Below, in pieces: positions 48,801-60,524 of a stretch of DNA of 64,000 nucleotides. This DNA is from Tamarix chinensis (taxonomy: Eukaryota > Streptophyta > Magnoliopsida > Caryophyllales > Tamaricaceae), in NCBI GenBank assembly GCA_030549775.1, contig CM060171.1, positions 138,168,859-138,232,858 of the forward strand, written 5' to 3'. Numbering within the stretch: the first letter of the stretch is position 1; every line of letters starts with the position of its first letter. Both the position numbers and the translations under genes were made by a program. The notes beneath the pieces are model-generated. The model worked only from the letters and a program-made list of their open reading frames with translations, was not told the DNA's origin and did no database searches.

Positions 48801-51108
48801 CTACTTCTAGTTGGTTATTCGTCATGTAATTTCTTAGATGCAATCCTCTACGTATTGCGGCCGTAATCATGGCATGCATTCAATGATGAGAAAACCTAAC
48901 CCACCCTTGTAGTCTGCTACTACTAACTAAGGCTACCAACTGGAAACGAATTCGTGTGGTGCAGAAATTCCGTATGCAACGGAGGCACATTTTGCCTAAG
49001 GAAGAAGAACGCAAATGGCCTCAGCCAAGAGCCGCGATGCGCAGCAATACTTACGTCCCGCTGAAGCCAACCATGGCGTACCCTACGTACCACTCTAACC
49101 ATGCTAGTTATCCAGCAGGACCGGCGTATCATCATCCTACATGGGGAGGACAGACCAGCGCTCAGCAAACCGGTGGTGTTCATCAACTGTGTTGGGGCAA
49201 TCCCAGCTACCCATATTATCCCATGAAAAACTGGCTCTGGAAACCTTATCCTGGTGGCATGGTAACCAAGACTCTTTTCCTCCCTCTCTCTCTCTTGTCC
49301 GCCTTGGGAAATCATGAAGGATTCAATGATATATAGTTCGGTTACCTAGACTAAGATGTGCTTTGGCTTGAAAACTTGTTTAGTAACTCGGAGATCTCTG
49401 GATCTTCATTTTGTCTCAGATGTATGCTGATGCATGGGGTTGTCCAGTGATAGCACCGCCAACAAGCCATCCATACCCTGCTTCCTTGGCACCATACCAA
49501 GTGAGTATAATTGAAGAGCTGAGGGCATAAACTTGTGCGCCATCATCCCATTACGTGAAATGTTTAATTTCTATTTATGGTCTATTATCACAGGTACAGG
49601 GTGAGGCTGGGTCTTACAGTCATGATAACAAGTACAGAATACCCCAGAATGCTGTCGATCATTATCCGGTAAGGCTATGCACTTTCCCAAACACTCATTC
49701 GTTTACCTGGGGCGCAATCAGAATACTAGTGGAAGGTTTTGATGTTTGCCTGCTAATAATTTAATTTACTGCATGAAAATTGACTGGCGGAGAACATGTG
49801 AATAATTAGTATGTAGGAAAATAAGGACTCGTTTACAATGAGGACAACCAGCGGGTAGGTAAAAAAAAAAAAAAACCCACCACATGAAAAATAAATAAAT
49901 TGTATTGATTTATGCCTAGTGATATACGACAGACCCCTTAAGATTTAAGAAGCTCGGTGGATAGGGAGCATGCATCGACTGTGAGGCTCCATCGCGAGAG
50001 ATAGCTAGTCACACCATAGATTTTTAACCTTGATGATGACTCATCAAATAACAGTCTCTAAAATATTGAAACCACGCACAATTATTGCAGCCTATAATCT
50101 CGACTAGCTTGAATGAAGGATTCAAACTATTTGAAAATATCTATATCTCTATCTATATATATAAATTATGTTCAACTACAAGAAGCCAAAATGCATCTAA
50201 AAGTGATACCAATCAATCAAGGCCCCCACCTTAAAAATAATGATCTGGGCTTTGATTTTGTAACTATGGTCGACAAGAGATATCCAGAAGCAGCATAGCT
50301 AAGACAAAATACATAGAAAAAAAAATGCGTCTTTATTGTGCCGTCTCCATCCAAGCGAAGCAATTGTTGTGGCCATCGCTATACCGATGCTACGGGATCA
50401 CTATTAAAAACATTGGGAGAGGGGGGGGGGGATAAATATTATATTTGATGCAACATAATTTTTATATCAAATATTTAATCTGTACCATAAATAATATAAT
50501 ATATCGTTGCTGTTGCGACATGATTTTCATAGTCGATATCCGATCCATACCTTACCGGATATAGGCCCTTAATGTTGGTTCAATATTGGACCCGCACCAC
50601 TCTTTTCTGTTCCACTTATGCCTCATGTATAGCAGTCTACAGTAAGTATCTTGTAATTACTGATGCTGGCTTACGCGACGGTCAGCGTGAGATTGAGAGG
50701 TCCTTTTCTCACGTATATATTTGCTGGTGAGTGGTAGCACAGGGACCATTATCTACTATGCCCTTGCTGCTAAAGTGGTCCTCATTATGCTTTTTTTTGT
50801 CTCTGTCTCTGTTTCTGTGTGTGTGTGTCTATCTCTCTCTATATATACACACAGTCACACACACACACTCTGGTTTTAATTAAAAATAAAATAATTTAAT
50901 TTAATTTTCTCTTCATTTGGTGTCGGTGGTACAGGGAGAGGAAGTCGTAGACAAGGTAGTGAAGGAAGCCATAAGCATGCCCTGGCTACCATTACCAATC
51001 GGACTAAAGGCTCCTTCCACTGAGAGTGTCCTAGCTGAACTTACCAGACAAGGCATCTCCGCCGTCCCCCCTCCGGAACGCATCAAAGGCCACCACCATG
51101 CTTCCTGA
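45739..51108 (+). CDS. APRR2: APRR2-like transcription factor (pseudo-receiver plus GARP/MYB-type DNA-binding domain), 571 aa, 11 coding exons
   Basis: Exons: 45739-45868, 46640-46713, 46959-47025, 47428-47474, 47604-47681, 47797-48348, 48615-48755, 48965-49261, 49420-49500, 49594-49668, 50935-51108. All introns are GT..AG and the phases join without a stop. Residues about 16-130 form a receiver-like domain: [11 protein letters not shown] at its start, FHVAIVEV with Glu68 where a true receiver has the phospho-accepting Asp, and FLQKP (Lys115 kept). It therefore should not be phosphorylated. Exon 6 codes an acidic Ser/Glu-rich linker with the family hallmarks APSTPQLK and GESKSVDTT. Exon 7 and the start of exon 8 code the GARP domain ([19 protein letters not shown] ... 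VASHLQKFR, residues 317-366), close to that of GLK factors. Exons 8-10 are Pro/Tyr/Trp-rich, and the last exon carries the conserved C-terminus with [16 protein letters not shown] and [10 protein letters not shown]. Length is close to the roughly 535-aa Arabidopsis protein. Known roles of the family: nuclear regulator linked to chloroplast development and pigment in fruits of several crops. The gene looks intact; exon 6 lacks the SLKPVKESVVSML-type stretch known in eudicot copies. Confidence 0.95.
49669..50934 (+). other. Large last intron of the APRR2-like gene (1266 bp)
   Basis: By far the longest intron within the coding part except the first. It contains a poly(A) tract (49861-49875), a poly(G) tract near 50408-50430 and a GT/CT microsatellite stretch (50800-50865). 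No coding domain or clear transposon boundary was recognised. Confidence 0.6.
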
Positions 51109-51209
51109 CGTTTCATCCCCGGCATCCAATCTCCACTTGTAGGCCCCGCCACCCCCACCCCAGTCGGCCGGCCAATAAGAAAATAATCATCGTTCAATAG
51201 AAATAAAAA

Positions 51210-51245
<36 letters not shown>

Positions 51246-51830
51246 CTAGTCCTGTTTTTGGCGGGTAAACTTCTCTCATCCCACTTCGGTTATTTTTCCA
51301 GAAATGATAGTAATAATAGCAACCCATGCGAATGAGATTTTTCACACGTGAGGTCCAGCGCAAAAGATTACTTTGCTGACGCGGCGGTTGGTGGCGCTCC
51401 GCTCACGAGTCCGTCCAAATGGCCTCTGCTCTGGGTCCTGTGGTTCAGATCCTATCCGTCGGCTACAGTCGAGTTGAGAGGTGACACACAAACCATGGGC
51501 CGCGATAAATCGAACGGAGGATCGTTGGGCCACGTAGGTGCGTTCAGCGCCTCAGAATACGTGTGGTTCCTATGGAGTGAGTTGTAAACTAAATAGAGAG
51601 AGATTGACACCTGACAGCCAGCGAATTTAGAGTCTGTGAGTGTTTGAATTTTAGTATGGGCCGGTGGAGTGGGTCCTTTTACGTTTTGGGTGGATGGGGC
51701 CAGCACGACGACTATTGATTTTTGTCCTGCTTCTTTCTACCCTGGTGGAAGTGATACGTACGTACGTACGTAGGTACTACTACTAGCCTACTATTGCTCA
51801 GGCACAGACCGGGTATTATGGAATGAATCA
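51109..51830 (+). other. Downstream region and probable 3'UTR of APRR2
   Basis: AATAAGAAAATAAT (51172 on) and AATAGAAATAAA (51196 on) are plausible polyadenylation signals 65-95 bp after the stop. A (TA)n tract follows at 51221-51245. From 51300 to 51720 the DNA is GC-richer with a CACGTG at 51345-51350, and an (ACGT)n run is at 51753-51772. No second gene is recognisable. Confidence 0.45.
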
Positions 51831-52146
51831 ATATAAAAGGGTGTCCGCCTATACAAATAATTGACTTGCTTATTATTAGTTATTATGCATTAACTTTTAT
51901 TGTTTTTCTTTGATTTGTTGTATGGGAAGGATGTATTTAGTGTTGCACCAAGGAACCAAATAATAACGATTTTTTTTTAAAAAAATTATAAAGTATATTT
52001 ATATATATTTTAGAGAAATAGATATTAAAAAAAAATTAAAAACTTTAAGGATGGAGATGGCATATCTACTAGAATTGTCATGCATAGATAAATATACCAC
52101 ATTGTCATCGTACAATTAACAATTAGTTACACTAAAAGAAGTTGGC
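51831..52146. other. AT-rich DNA with a TATA-like site
   Basis: TATAAAA at 51832-51838 lies on the + strand in a promoter-like position for the unknown ORF at 52147, but there is no other support. Confidence 0.3.
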
Positions 52147-52422
52147 ATGGTCGATTTCAGTATCTCTGAGGGTTCTTCCCAAACTATTCATTCGGATTCG
52201 TTTATGATAGAGTCCTGGTTAGGGAATTTGACAAACGCATCAAATAAACAATCAAAGATAGCAGGGAAGGATTATGCTTCACTGAAGGATGGGGTTTTTT
52301 CGACAGGAATCGACGGTACACTCTACACCACCATCGTGCACCAAGAGACGGACGTGCTACTTATTTTACTTCATTTTGGGGCTAGGTATTACGAGCATTA
52401 TATGGGGAGGCCAGAGGCCTAG
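52147..52422 (+). CDS. Unrecognised 91-codon ORF, doubtful
   Basis: Open from ATG in a fair context (GGC before, G after) to TAG, 91 codons with no low-complexity bias. No family motif, signal peptide or membrane segment is evident. The upstream TATA-like site at 51832 is 315 bp away. It could be a small gene, an exon of a larger gene, or a chance frame in transposon DNA; I lean to the last because no splice partner or homologous pattern is seen. Confidence 0.2.
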   Translation: MVDFSISEGSSQTIHSDSFMIESWLGNLTNASNKQSKIAGKDYASLKDGVFSTGIDGTLYTTIVHQETDVLLILLHFGARYYEHYMGRPEA

Positions 52423-54190
52423 AGTCCCTCATCTAACAAACCTAACACTATACTAGTTGGGTCAATATTAGGTTATGGGCCTAAGACTTAGTAGTCTCAA
52501 CCAAACACAAATCCAACTGGCGTTTAGGATTCAGGGAGAGGGTGTGTCGGACTGGCCCCACCTCAAGCCCAATATTTAAATTGGGTGAGCAATCTAACCC
52601 TAGTACGCTTACAACTCCTTAGTCTATTTATGTCTTATACATCATAAACCTTCTCGGACCCACTACCCATATTTAGACCCATTTGACCCTATAAATACTA
52701 AACAAAAAATAGAAATAGTATTTTATGCATTTGGGGGTACACATTTATACAAGTTCATTGTGTTTCTAGTGTTTACATTATAATCTATATAGAAATATGA
52801 GTTGAAATATAATGCTATACAATGACAATACGATCAACGTCTTTTACTCAAGCCTATATATCTACATAGACCTACAACAACACAAATAATAATTAAATGA
52901 GAATATACCCTTGGTATTGAAACCCCCCCCCAAGCGAAAAGATAATCCTTAGAACTTAGTGAGAGACAAAAATTATATAACTATAAAAGTTTTAGGCATT
53001 GTTAGGAAAAAAAAACACAAATGTGCCAGAGGTCTAACGAAAACAATAAGAAGCCAACTAGCATACAAAGATACAAGTCTGACTTGTAATGATATGCACA
53101 AACAAATATAAGTATGTTAAATAAGGAGAAATTCAATACTAAGGATGAGAAATATTCTCAACTGCTATCAAGTAATCATAGCACAAAATAAAGACCAAAG
53201 AAGAAATATTAAGTAATTTATAAATTACTAGAGTATCTTATGAATCAGTCGTTTTAACCCAAATCCTAAAAAATAACTCGAGAATTCTTACTTTACATAA
53301 GTATTGGTCAAAGCATACTAAGAAACAAGCAAGTAATATATCACTCAAAAGAGATTAAACGAGACGCAAAGACCCCATTGCCAAACTAATAAAAAGCTAG
53401 ACTAAGATAATTGTACATTCACCATCAGAAAGATTAATTGTAGAATGTTAAGGTTGCTTGAAACCTCGGTGTAGTACTTCAACTCAAAGGGAGTGCCCAA
53501 CCCTTGAAGAGGAGTAATGCTTAAATTCTCATCTTCTTCAACATCATCAGCTCACTTAGATATATAAGCACACAAAAACAATCATATATAATAATTAAAT
53601 GAAGTTTTAGTTTTGTATTTCATTCATTTGGATCCAAAAAGAGTTTGATTAAGGAGATTTTCATATCCTTGAATGCATATGGCTATTCACATTATTACTC
53701 AAACAATGTTGTGGAAGGTAAGACCAAGCTTCGCTTGGTCCATTTAGTTTGTTTATGTAATGATTAATTATATTGGGCCAAATGACTATTTTGGGTTAAG
53801 ATATTGGGTTGAATTACTATTTTATGTTATGGTGGCTTAAGGTCATGCGGAAGTGCTATCATTTCATCTTGAGCTTCTAGTGAGAAAGGGTAGCAAGTAA
53901 TTGGGCATGTATTGATCAACATACATATCTCATCTACTTGTCTAGGCCTAGGATCATGTACCATCCACTCCCTTTTGAGCCCGTGCAACAAAGAAATCGA
54001 CACCCACAAATGTATTTATTTATTTAGAACATAGACACAAAATAACTATGTTAGGCTGGTTTACAACACCTAGAAGGGGAAGGGGCCACATGCTTGGGAT
54101 GGGAATTGAATATGTGACTTATCGTTAAAAAATCCACACATTTGTTCATTTGACCAATGGTCGATCCCCAAGACACAAAATGTTGTCTGT

Positions 54191-54191
<1 letters not shown>
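52423..54191. other. Unassigned intergenic DNA
   Basis: AT-rich with a short C tract at 52922-52931. The segment 54050-54180 has the look of a low-copy plant short interspersed element (GGGAATTGAATATGTGAC) but lacks a clear promoter pair. No gene supported. Confidence 0.35.

Positions 54192-54263
<72 letters not shown>
54192..54263. repeat. (ATA)n followed by (ATT)n, palindromic microsatellite
   Basis: About 14 ATA units run directly into about 9 TTA units. The single strand could fold into a long AT hairpin. Confidence 0.95.
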
Positions 54264-54267
<4 letters not shown>

Positions 54268-54769
54268 TATCTGATGAAGTTTCTAATTCAAATGTAATTA
54301 TATTTCAAAATATTCAAATTCAAGATATGTAATTAATATAAAATAATCCCTTACCGATATTTACTATATCAAGTACAAAATAACTTGCTTTGAATCACCT
54401 ATTTTAACAAATTTGAAATTTAAATACTCACAAATGAGATGCATATGGGGGTAAATTGCATCATGGTACTGGTTACACCATACATGGTGCAAACAACACT
54501 CTATAATCTCAACCATAGTCTCTTTTTTTTTATCATTTCAAATACTCATCTCCCATTTTCACACATAAAATTGTAATAATTTGAAACAAATTATCCTTTT
54601 TATCAAAAAAATATATCATTTTTTTCTTATAATTATCTCTATAAATAGATAATATAGGTGGTTATATCTTAGATGGAATAAAAAAATACACATCTTTAAG
54701 GACATGTATATATATTTTCCATTCTTTATACATAAATTACATATTCTCTATTATCCATTCCTAAAACAC

Positions 54770-55035
54770 ACATTTCCTCGCATTATGATACAATTTTTCC
54801 ATAATTAAAAAATATATATTCTCCACAAGTATAATACACATTACTATAATAGATTTTCATCAATATTATAATACACATTCTTCATAACTGCAATGCACAT
54901 TACAACAATGAAGATTCACTAATGCTACAATACATATTATCTATAACTATAATACACATTCTTTAATATTATAATATATCTCTTCCAATATTACAATACA
55001 CATCCTGTTCAGTATTATAATACACATGTCACCTA
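54770..55035. repeat. Decayed short tandem array (TATAATACACATTC-type)
   Basis: TATAATACACAT-like words recur every 25-35 bp with heavy divergence, in the same style as the array at 33400-34500 but with a different core. Confidence 0.55.
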
Positions 55036-55039
55036 ACTC

Positions 55040-55499
55040 TACTCTATAGTCCTTGTTGATGCATATAGGAAACAAATTGGGTCATGCTCAGAAAATTGAT
55101 GAGTTATGATAATTACCACATAAATGGAAAAGGTAAATGGAGATTGAAGAAGAGAAAAATATGAACTTAAGTGCTCCTTAAATTCATATACTCACAATTG
55201 TCATCTAAGGTATTTAACTCTTAAAATAAAGAAGGTAAGATTTGATGAGAAAATTCAATCAAAATATTCACTCTAATTTGAAGGTTAATCTAAAAAATGG
55301 GCAAAAATGGTAGCCAAGGGAAAGTTGTATTCCTTTATAAAATTTCTAACATTTATAGGAAATGTTAGAAAGCTTGTGTTTACAACTCAAAATAAGTAAA
55401 AAGGGTTGATTTGGTTACAAAACAATAGCTATTTATATAATAGGAATAATTAAGATAGTTTAAATGAAATCAACTCTAAAAAGATGCTTCAAAGGCTAA
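55040..55499. other. AT-rich spacer
   Basis: Nothing recognised between the decayed array and LTR D. Confidence 0.4.
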
Positions 55500-56422
55500 T
55501 GTAACACCCTAAAAGTTCATAAACTTAATTTTGAACATTTAATTTTTTATCCAAAACCTAACATTTAAATATTAGCTTAATTATTTTTTTAACCTTAAAC
55601 CGCCAAACCAAATAAATTCTTTGATAAATTATCCTAGTTACTATTTAATTTTTCTTTGTATTTAAATCCACGCTAAACCAATAATTTTATCCAATTTATT
55701 TTCTAATCAGATACCTTAAACTTAAATAAATTAATTTTATCCAAATCCCAAATTTGACCTAATTCTAATTATAACTCTAAATTTATTTTCTTTTTTCTTT
55801 TTATACTTTTCTCTTTTTCCTTTTTTTCTCTCCTTTTTTCCTCCTTCTCTTTTCTTTTTTCTCCCCTGTGCCCCAACCCACCTTTCTTTTTCTCCTTCTC
55901 TCTCTCAGCCTGCCCAACCCAACACACTTCTCTCTTGTTTTCCCTCTTCTTCCCTAGCATGCTTAGCCCAACCCATCCTTCCTTTATTTTCTTCTCTTCT
56001 CCTTCACCCTCACCCGTCATATACCCTAAACACACCCTATTCCTCTTCATCTCCTTTGTACACAAACATATCCCCCTTCTACATGTCCTTTCCTACACCT
56101 TTACACCCCAAACATCCCCCAACCTCTACAATGCCCAAACACTCCATGCTTGTTCCCTCGTGTGCCATTTCCCTTTACCCTTCAAGCTAAACACAACACC
56201 TACATTATCCCTTTCCCCTTCTTTTCCTATCTTTTGCACCGCCCTTCCCTGCCTAGCCTTCATGCCAACCACCTACTTCATCTGCCCTATGTGACACACC
56301 TAAGACCGACCCATCCCTTTACCCCAACCATGTGTGTATATATATACACCGCACCCCTTCCCTTCTCTTCCCCTTCTCCTCTTTCTTTTCCTCATCATTG
56401 ACCATCACTCCACCCTACAACA
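55500..56422 (+). mobile_element. Long LTR 'D', 5' part (interrupted by insertion of element B)
   Basis: Starts TGTAACACCCTAAAAG at 55500. An AT-rich lead is followed from about 55790 by a CT-rich block, the same plan as LTR E read on the opposite strand. The sequence breaks at 56423 and resumes at 60525 in the middle of the C-rich region. Confidence 0.7.
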
Positions 56423-56716
56423 TGTAATACCCCAAAACTTTGATTTAGAAAATTATGATAAAATAGGGATTTATTAGTGAAATTAATTAAATATATTATT
56501 TTAATAAAATAATGTGAGTGATTAAGAAAAAAGGAGAAAAATAATAAAGAATTTAATTAGTGAAGATTAGGGTATTTTGCTAATTAAAATAGAATTTAGA
56601 AAAAATTACCTTAAAATTTCTAAATTAATATAAAAAGGATTTTAACTATTATTTTACTAATTTTTATTATTTTTAAATATGCAAAAATACCAAAATATCC
56701 TAAAACCCCAACCAAC

Positions 56717-57890
56717 TTATTTTTTTTTCCTTTTCCCTTTTTCTTCCTTCTTTTTCTCCTTTCTCCTTTTTCTTTTTCTCCCCTTCCTCCCCAGATTGGG
56801 CACGCCTGACCCAACTCCCCCGCCCTCTCTTCTCTCCCCTACGCTACCCAACCTACTTTTTTTCCTTCCTCCCTCACCCGCCCGATTCTCTCCCTCCTTT
56901 TCTTTCTTTTCTTTTCCCCCAGACCGGCCGGCCAACCTTTCTTCTTCTTCCTCCCTTCTCTCCCCCTTACGTTGCAAGTCAGCCTGCAAGTCTGCCACTG
57001 TCCTTCCCCCTACCAGTGCACGGTGACCTGCCTCGTTCTCTTTCCCTAGTCCCTTTCCTTCCCATTTCGAGCCCAACCTACCCCTACCCTACCTCTCCTG
57101 CGTGCTCCCCTTTCCTTTCCCGTCCCCTGCTCTGCAACCCTAAAATTCACAGGGACTGTGCTGGCCTACCACTGCTAGCCAGCAGCCCCTATCCCCCTAA
57201 TCCATTTTCCTCTTCCTCCTTTGTCTTCTTCTCCCTCCCTTGTCCTATAAATACCCCATACCAACCCCCATTTAACCTCCTTTACTCTACCTAGAAATTT
57301 CCACCATTTTCTCCGCCGCCACTTCAGACACCGTCCCAGTAGCCATCGTGCAACACCATCGCCCAAAACACCACCCAAACCATTCATTGCATTAGCCACC
57401 ACCAAACCAAGACACTCACCACCCCTAAATCCCCCTACACAAATCACCACAATCATGTAAAGTTGGCCCTCAACTTACCTTTTGCACCCCATCGCCGCCC
57501 CTCTCACCGCCGTGCACTACCTCCTCCACCACAATCACCACCTCCCCTACCACCCAATCAACCCAAAAAACCTCCTCTACCTTTCTTTCTTCCTTTCTCC
57601 CTCTCCTTCCTCCTCCCTCCTTCTCTACCACCCTTGACCACCACAACCACCACCGCCTATGCCTTCACCCTCACTACGCCACCACTACTCCAACCCTCTC
57701 CACCTAGAGTCTCCATCACCACTACAACCACCATATTTCCCTCTCTCTTCCATCCTTAAATACCCACCTTCTCCAAACCACCATTTCCACCACCACCGAC
57801 ATCGTCACTGTCGTCGTATGCCACTGCCACCACTACCTAGCTGCTACCCTCACTAAGTTGTGCCCTAACCCTTCCCAGCCCTTAAGTATA
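56717..57890 (+). other. CT-rich block of LTR B
   Basis: About 1.2 kb of C/T-dominated sequence, the least AT-rich part of the LTR, with long Pro/Ser/Leu-coding frames on the + strand and Arg/Glu/Gly frames on the - strand. Equivalent blocks occur in LTRs A, C, D and E. The frames show compositional bias only; I do not call proteins here. A TATA-like CCTATAAATACCCC lies at 57244-57257 and may be the LTR promoter. Confidence 0.6.
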
Positions 57891-57918
57891 ATTTATTTAG
57901 TGTATTTATTATTCTAAT

Positions 57919-57931
57919 ATCATCATCATCA

Positions 57932-57962
<31 letters not shown>

Positions 57963-58027
57963 CATTATTATTATTATTATTTATTATTATTATTATTATT
58001 ATCATCATCATCATCATCATTATTATT
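57919..58027. repeat. (ATC)n/(ATT)n compound microsatellite
   Basis: Alternating runs of ATC and ATT trinucleotides over about 110 bp inside LTR B. Confidence 0.95.
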
Positions 58028-58144
58028 GCTAATGTCGTTAATAATATCTTGTCATTGACAAATATAACTACCTAAACTTATTTTGGCTAATAATAGCATG
58101 ATTAACCATTTTAAGGGTAATATCCTTATTTTTACTACTAAAGC

Positions 58145-58145
<1 letters not shown>

Positions 58146-58198
<53 letters not shown>

Positions 58199-58200
58199 CA
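58146..58200. repeat. (ATT)n microsatellite
   Basis: About 18 units inside LTR B, 120 bp after the compound array. Confidence 0.95.
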
Positions 58201-60457
58201 TCCCTAATAGTAGGTTATGATAGAGGTGAGTAGAAAATAATGAAAATATTAATAAGAGGGGAGTTAACCCTATTATTTTCCCTCTTATAAGTGAACCATG
58301 TCCGACTCCTAAGAAGGCGTAGGAGCGTGCTCCAAATCCGGTATTATTTTAGGTAAGGATATGGTTAATGCCTAATGTGTGTGTAATATGTGTTATGTGC
58401 GGACCTTGTATGTTATAGATTATTCTCTTGTAGTGCAACTTGCTAAGCATAGAACTAAGGTAAGTTGCATGTGTTTTATGACATGTGTGTTATTGTATTG
58501 TTACTTGTACTTAGAATGTCCTTATGTAATAGTACCCTTCATGACATGCATGATAGGAAGCCTTAAATAGTGTGATGTGGCTGTGAGAGAAATGAAAATG
58601 AGTGAGGAAAGTGAGTTGACTAGAGGGTGGTAAGGATGGACTAAATATCTCATGACCTATGGGTGGAAAAAATGAGGAATAATGGAAACAAATTAAGGGA
58701 ATGAACTAAAACATGCATTGGGAGCGTAGGGTTGCATGGGATGGCTAGCCTTTTCATGGGGATGACCTTTACATGGGAAAAGTTGACTTGAGGGTTAAGT
58801 AAGGTAAATGAAGAGTTTTTAGGGCAATTATAATCCATATGTGAAAAATAGTATGTGAGTTAGTGTAAGGATGCATAGGAGACTTGACTAGGGTTTGGAA
58901 GGAAACTCTAAGTGAGAGAAGTGTGCAAGGAAGGGAAAACTAATGGTAATGGTTAGAATGGAGAATAAATAATGAAAGGGTTGTCACATGGAGGGAAGGT
59001 GAGCCAAGTGAAAAAAAATTGTTTGGGTGTTGAGGGGGTGACATAAAGGAAAAGAATAGTACTAGGGTTTTACGGAGCAAACTAGGGTTTTTATGATCAC
59101 ATGTGGAAGTTGGGTAGTGAGGTTGTGATGTCAGGTGTGGTTCGAGGGAAGTGATGGTTTTGGTAGCAAATAAGAGTATAGGTTGTGTAGGATGAGGGAA
59201 AGTTAGGCCACATAGGCAAGATTAGAGTTTTGGAGGGAAATCCTAAAGAGTAAAGAGAAGTCAATACAAAGTTATGGGGAGTGAGCCTTGAACCATGTGC
59301 AGAAGAGTTTTGGGTTCTCATGGTGAGTAGGAAAAGATGGGGAGGAAGTCTCAGGATCATAGGTTGTGTAAATATCCTAAGATATGGGATAGGCTTTTCT
59401 GGAGAACTAAGAGTAAAAGGGTGAACATGGGAAGTATAGTGGGTCATGCATGTCTAGTATGGGTTGTGTGTGGAATAAGATACAAATAAAACACTAAACA
59501 CTTAAAGTGAAAGATTATCAAGCCGGGCCCAATGAGGATATTTTTTTCAGCCCACTAGCTATAATAGTGATCAGGTGTGTTTTGCCCTGTGAAGTGACAT
59601 ATGGTCCACCGGCTATAATTGTAGTCAGATGTATTCTGCCCTATGGAGTATTTTTAGTCCACCGGCTATAATAGTGGTGGATTTTAGGCTTGATAAACCA
59701 AAATTTGCATGGTAATAAGTCAGGGAAATATACTAATTAGTTACAATATAACACCACGTGAGTCAGGGCCAGTGAGGATAATTTTTCGGTCCATCGGCTA
59801 TAATAGTAGGATCCCCGTACTCAAGCAGAATTAATATGAGAAATTTGTAAGAGAGAAATATTAGTCTAACTATAGATTGATGATATGAACCTGAATTATG
59901 CATTGTATGCCTTACTTTTCTATTGCCTTGCATAGCCTTAACCATATGGTTACCTTACTCAGTATGTAGCATACTGATCTCCTGTTTCATGGGTGGTGCT
60001 CATTCCCACGAGCAGAGGTCCCTTCTAAGGTTGTGTAGGTAGAAGATACCATATTCGATGTCTATGATGCACTGGATGCGTTGAGTGGGGTTGTGTGATG
60101 ACCGTTAGACTTTGCCTGGGGTTGAGAGTGAGTGATGACCAGACTTTCTACATTTTTCTAGTTTTAGTTTACCATTGTATCACTCTTTACCCTTTGGGGC
60201 TTGATTTTGTATCCATTTTAAATTATGTATCGACACATTAATTTACGTGCTTTGACTTCTCTTTATTATAAATATTTTGAATTTCTACAGTTTCATGTCG
60301 TAATTAGTTTGATGATTGTGGAAATTATTTCTTAGCCTTATGGTTGGTGTGAGACTAACTGGGACAAGGCTTGTGCTGATCACGGTAGTAGCACCCTATG
60401 TTCATGTTTGTTTTAATTAAATAAAAATTTTCAACTGTGATTTTTGGGGATGTTACA

Positions 60458-60480
60458 AGTTGATATCAGAGTATTGGTTC
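60458..60480 (+). other. Primer-binding site of element B
   Basis: AGTTGATATCAGAG directly follows the LTR end; the usual initiator Met-tRNA site reads TTGGTATCAGAG, so one base differs. Confidence 0.7.
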
Positions 60481-60524
60481 TAGTAACCATGCATTATTTT
60501 GATTTTTGGGGGTGTTACACAACA

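Larger units (their letters stand above)
56423..60519 (+). mobile_element. Internally deleted long-LTR element 'B', 4097 bp, with target duplication
   Basis: A 4035-bp LTR (56423 TGTAATACCCCAAAAC to 60457 GGGGATGTTACA) is followed by a Met-tRNA-type primer site (60458 on, AGTTGATATCAGAG). After only about 25 further bases comes the last part of an LTR again, GATTTTTGGGGGTGTTACA, ending at 60519. CAACA is present on both sides (56418-56422 and 60520-60524). So the whole internal region and nearly all the 3' LTR are gone while both outer ends and the 5-bp duplication survive. The LTR contains a CT-rich block (56720-57890) and ATT/ATC microsatellites. Confidence 0.85.

Noticed and set aside
48923..49315. 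130-codon minus-strand frame
   Set aside because: Antisense shadow of APRR2 exon 8.
53827..54009. 60-codon minus-strand frame (HDPRPRQVDEICMLINTC region)
   Set aside because: Looks locally protein-like but has no recognisable domain, partner exon or repeat context.
54050..54190. Possible tRNA-derived SINE
   Set aside because: A B-box-like phrase is present but no A-box at the right distance and no clear 3' tail or duplication.
55769..57856. Many Pro/Ser/Leu-rich (+) and Arg/Glu/Lys-rich (-) frames
   Set aside because: Same CT-rich LTR bias in D and B; no motif and no conservation of frame between copies.
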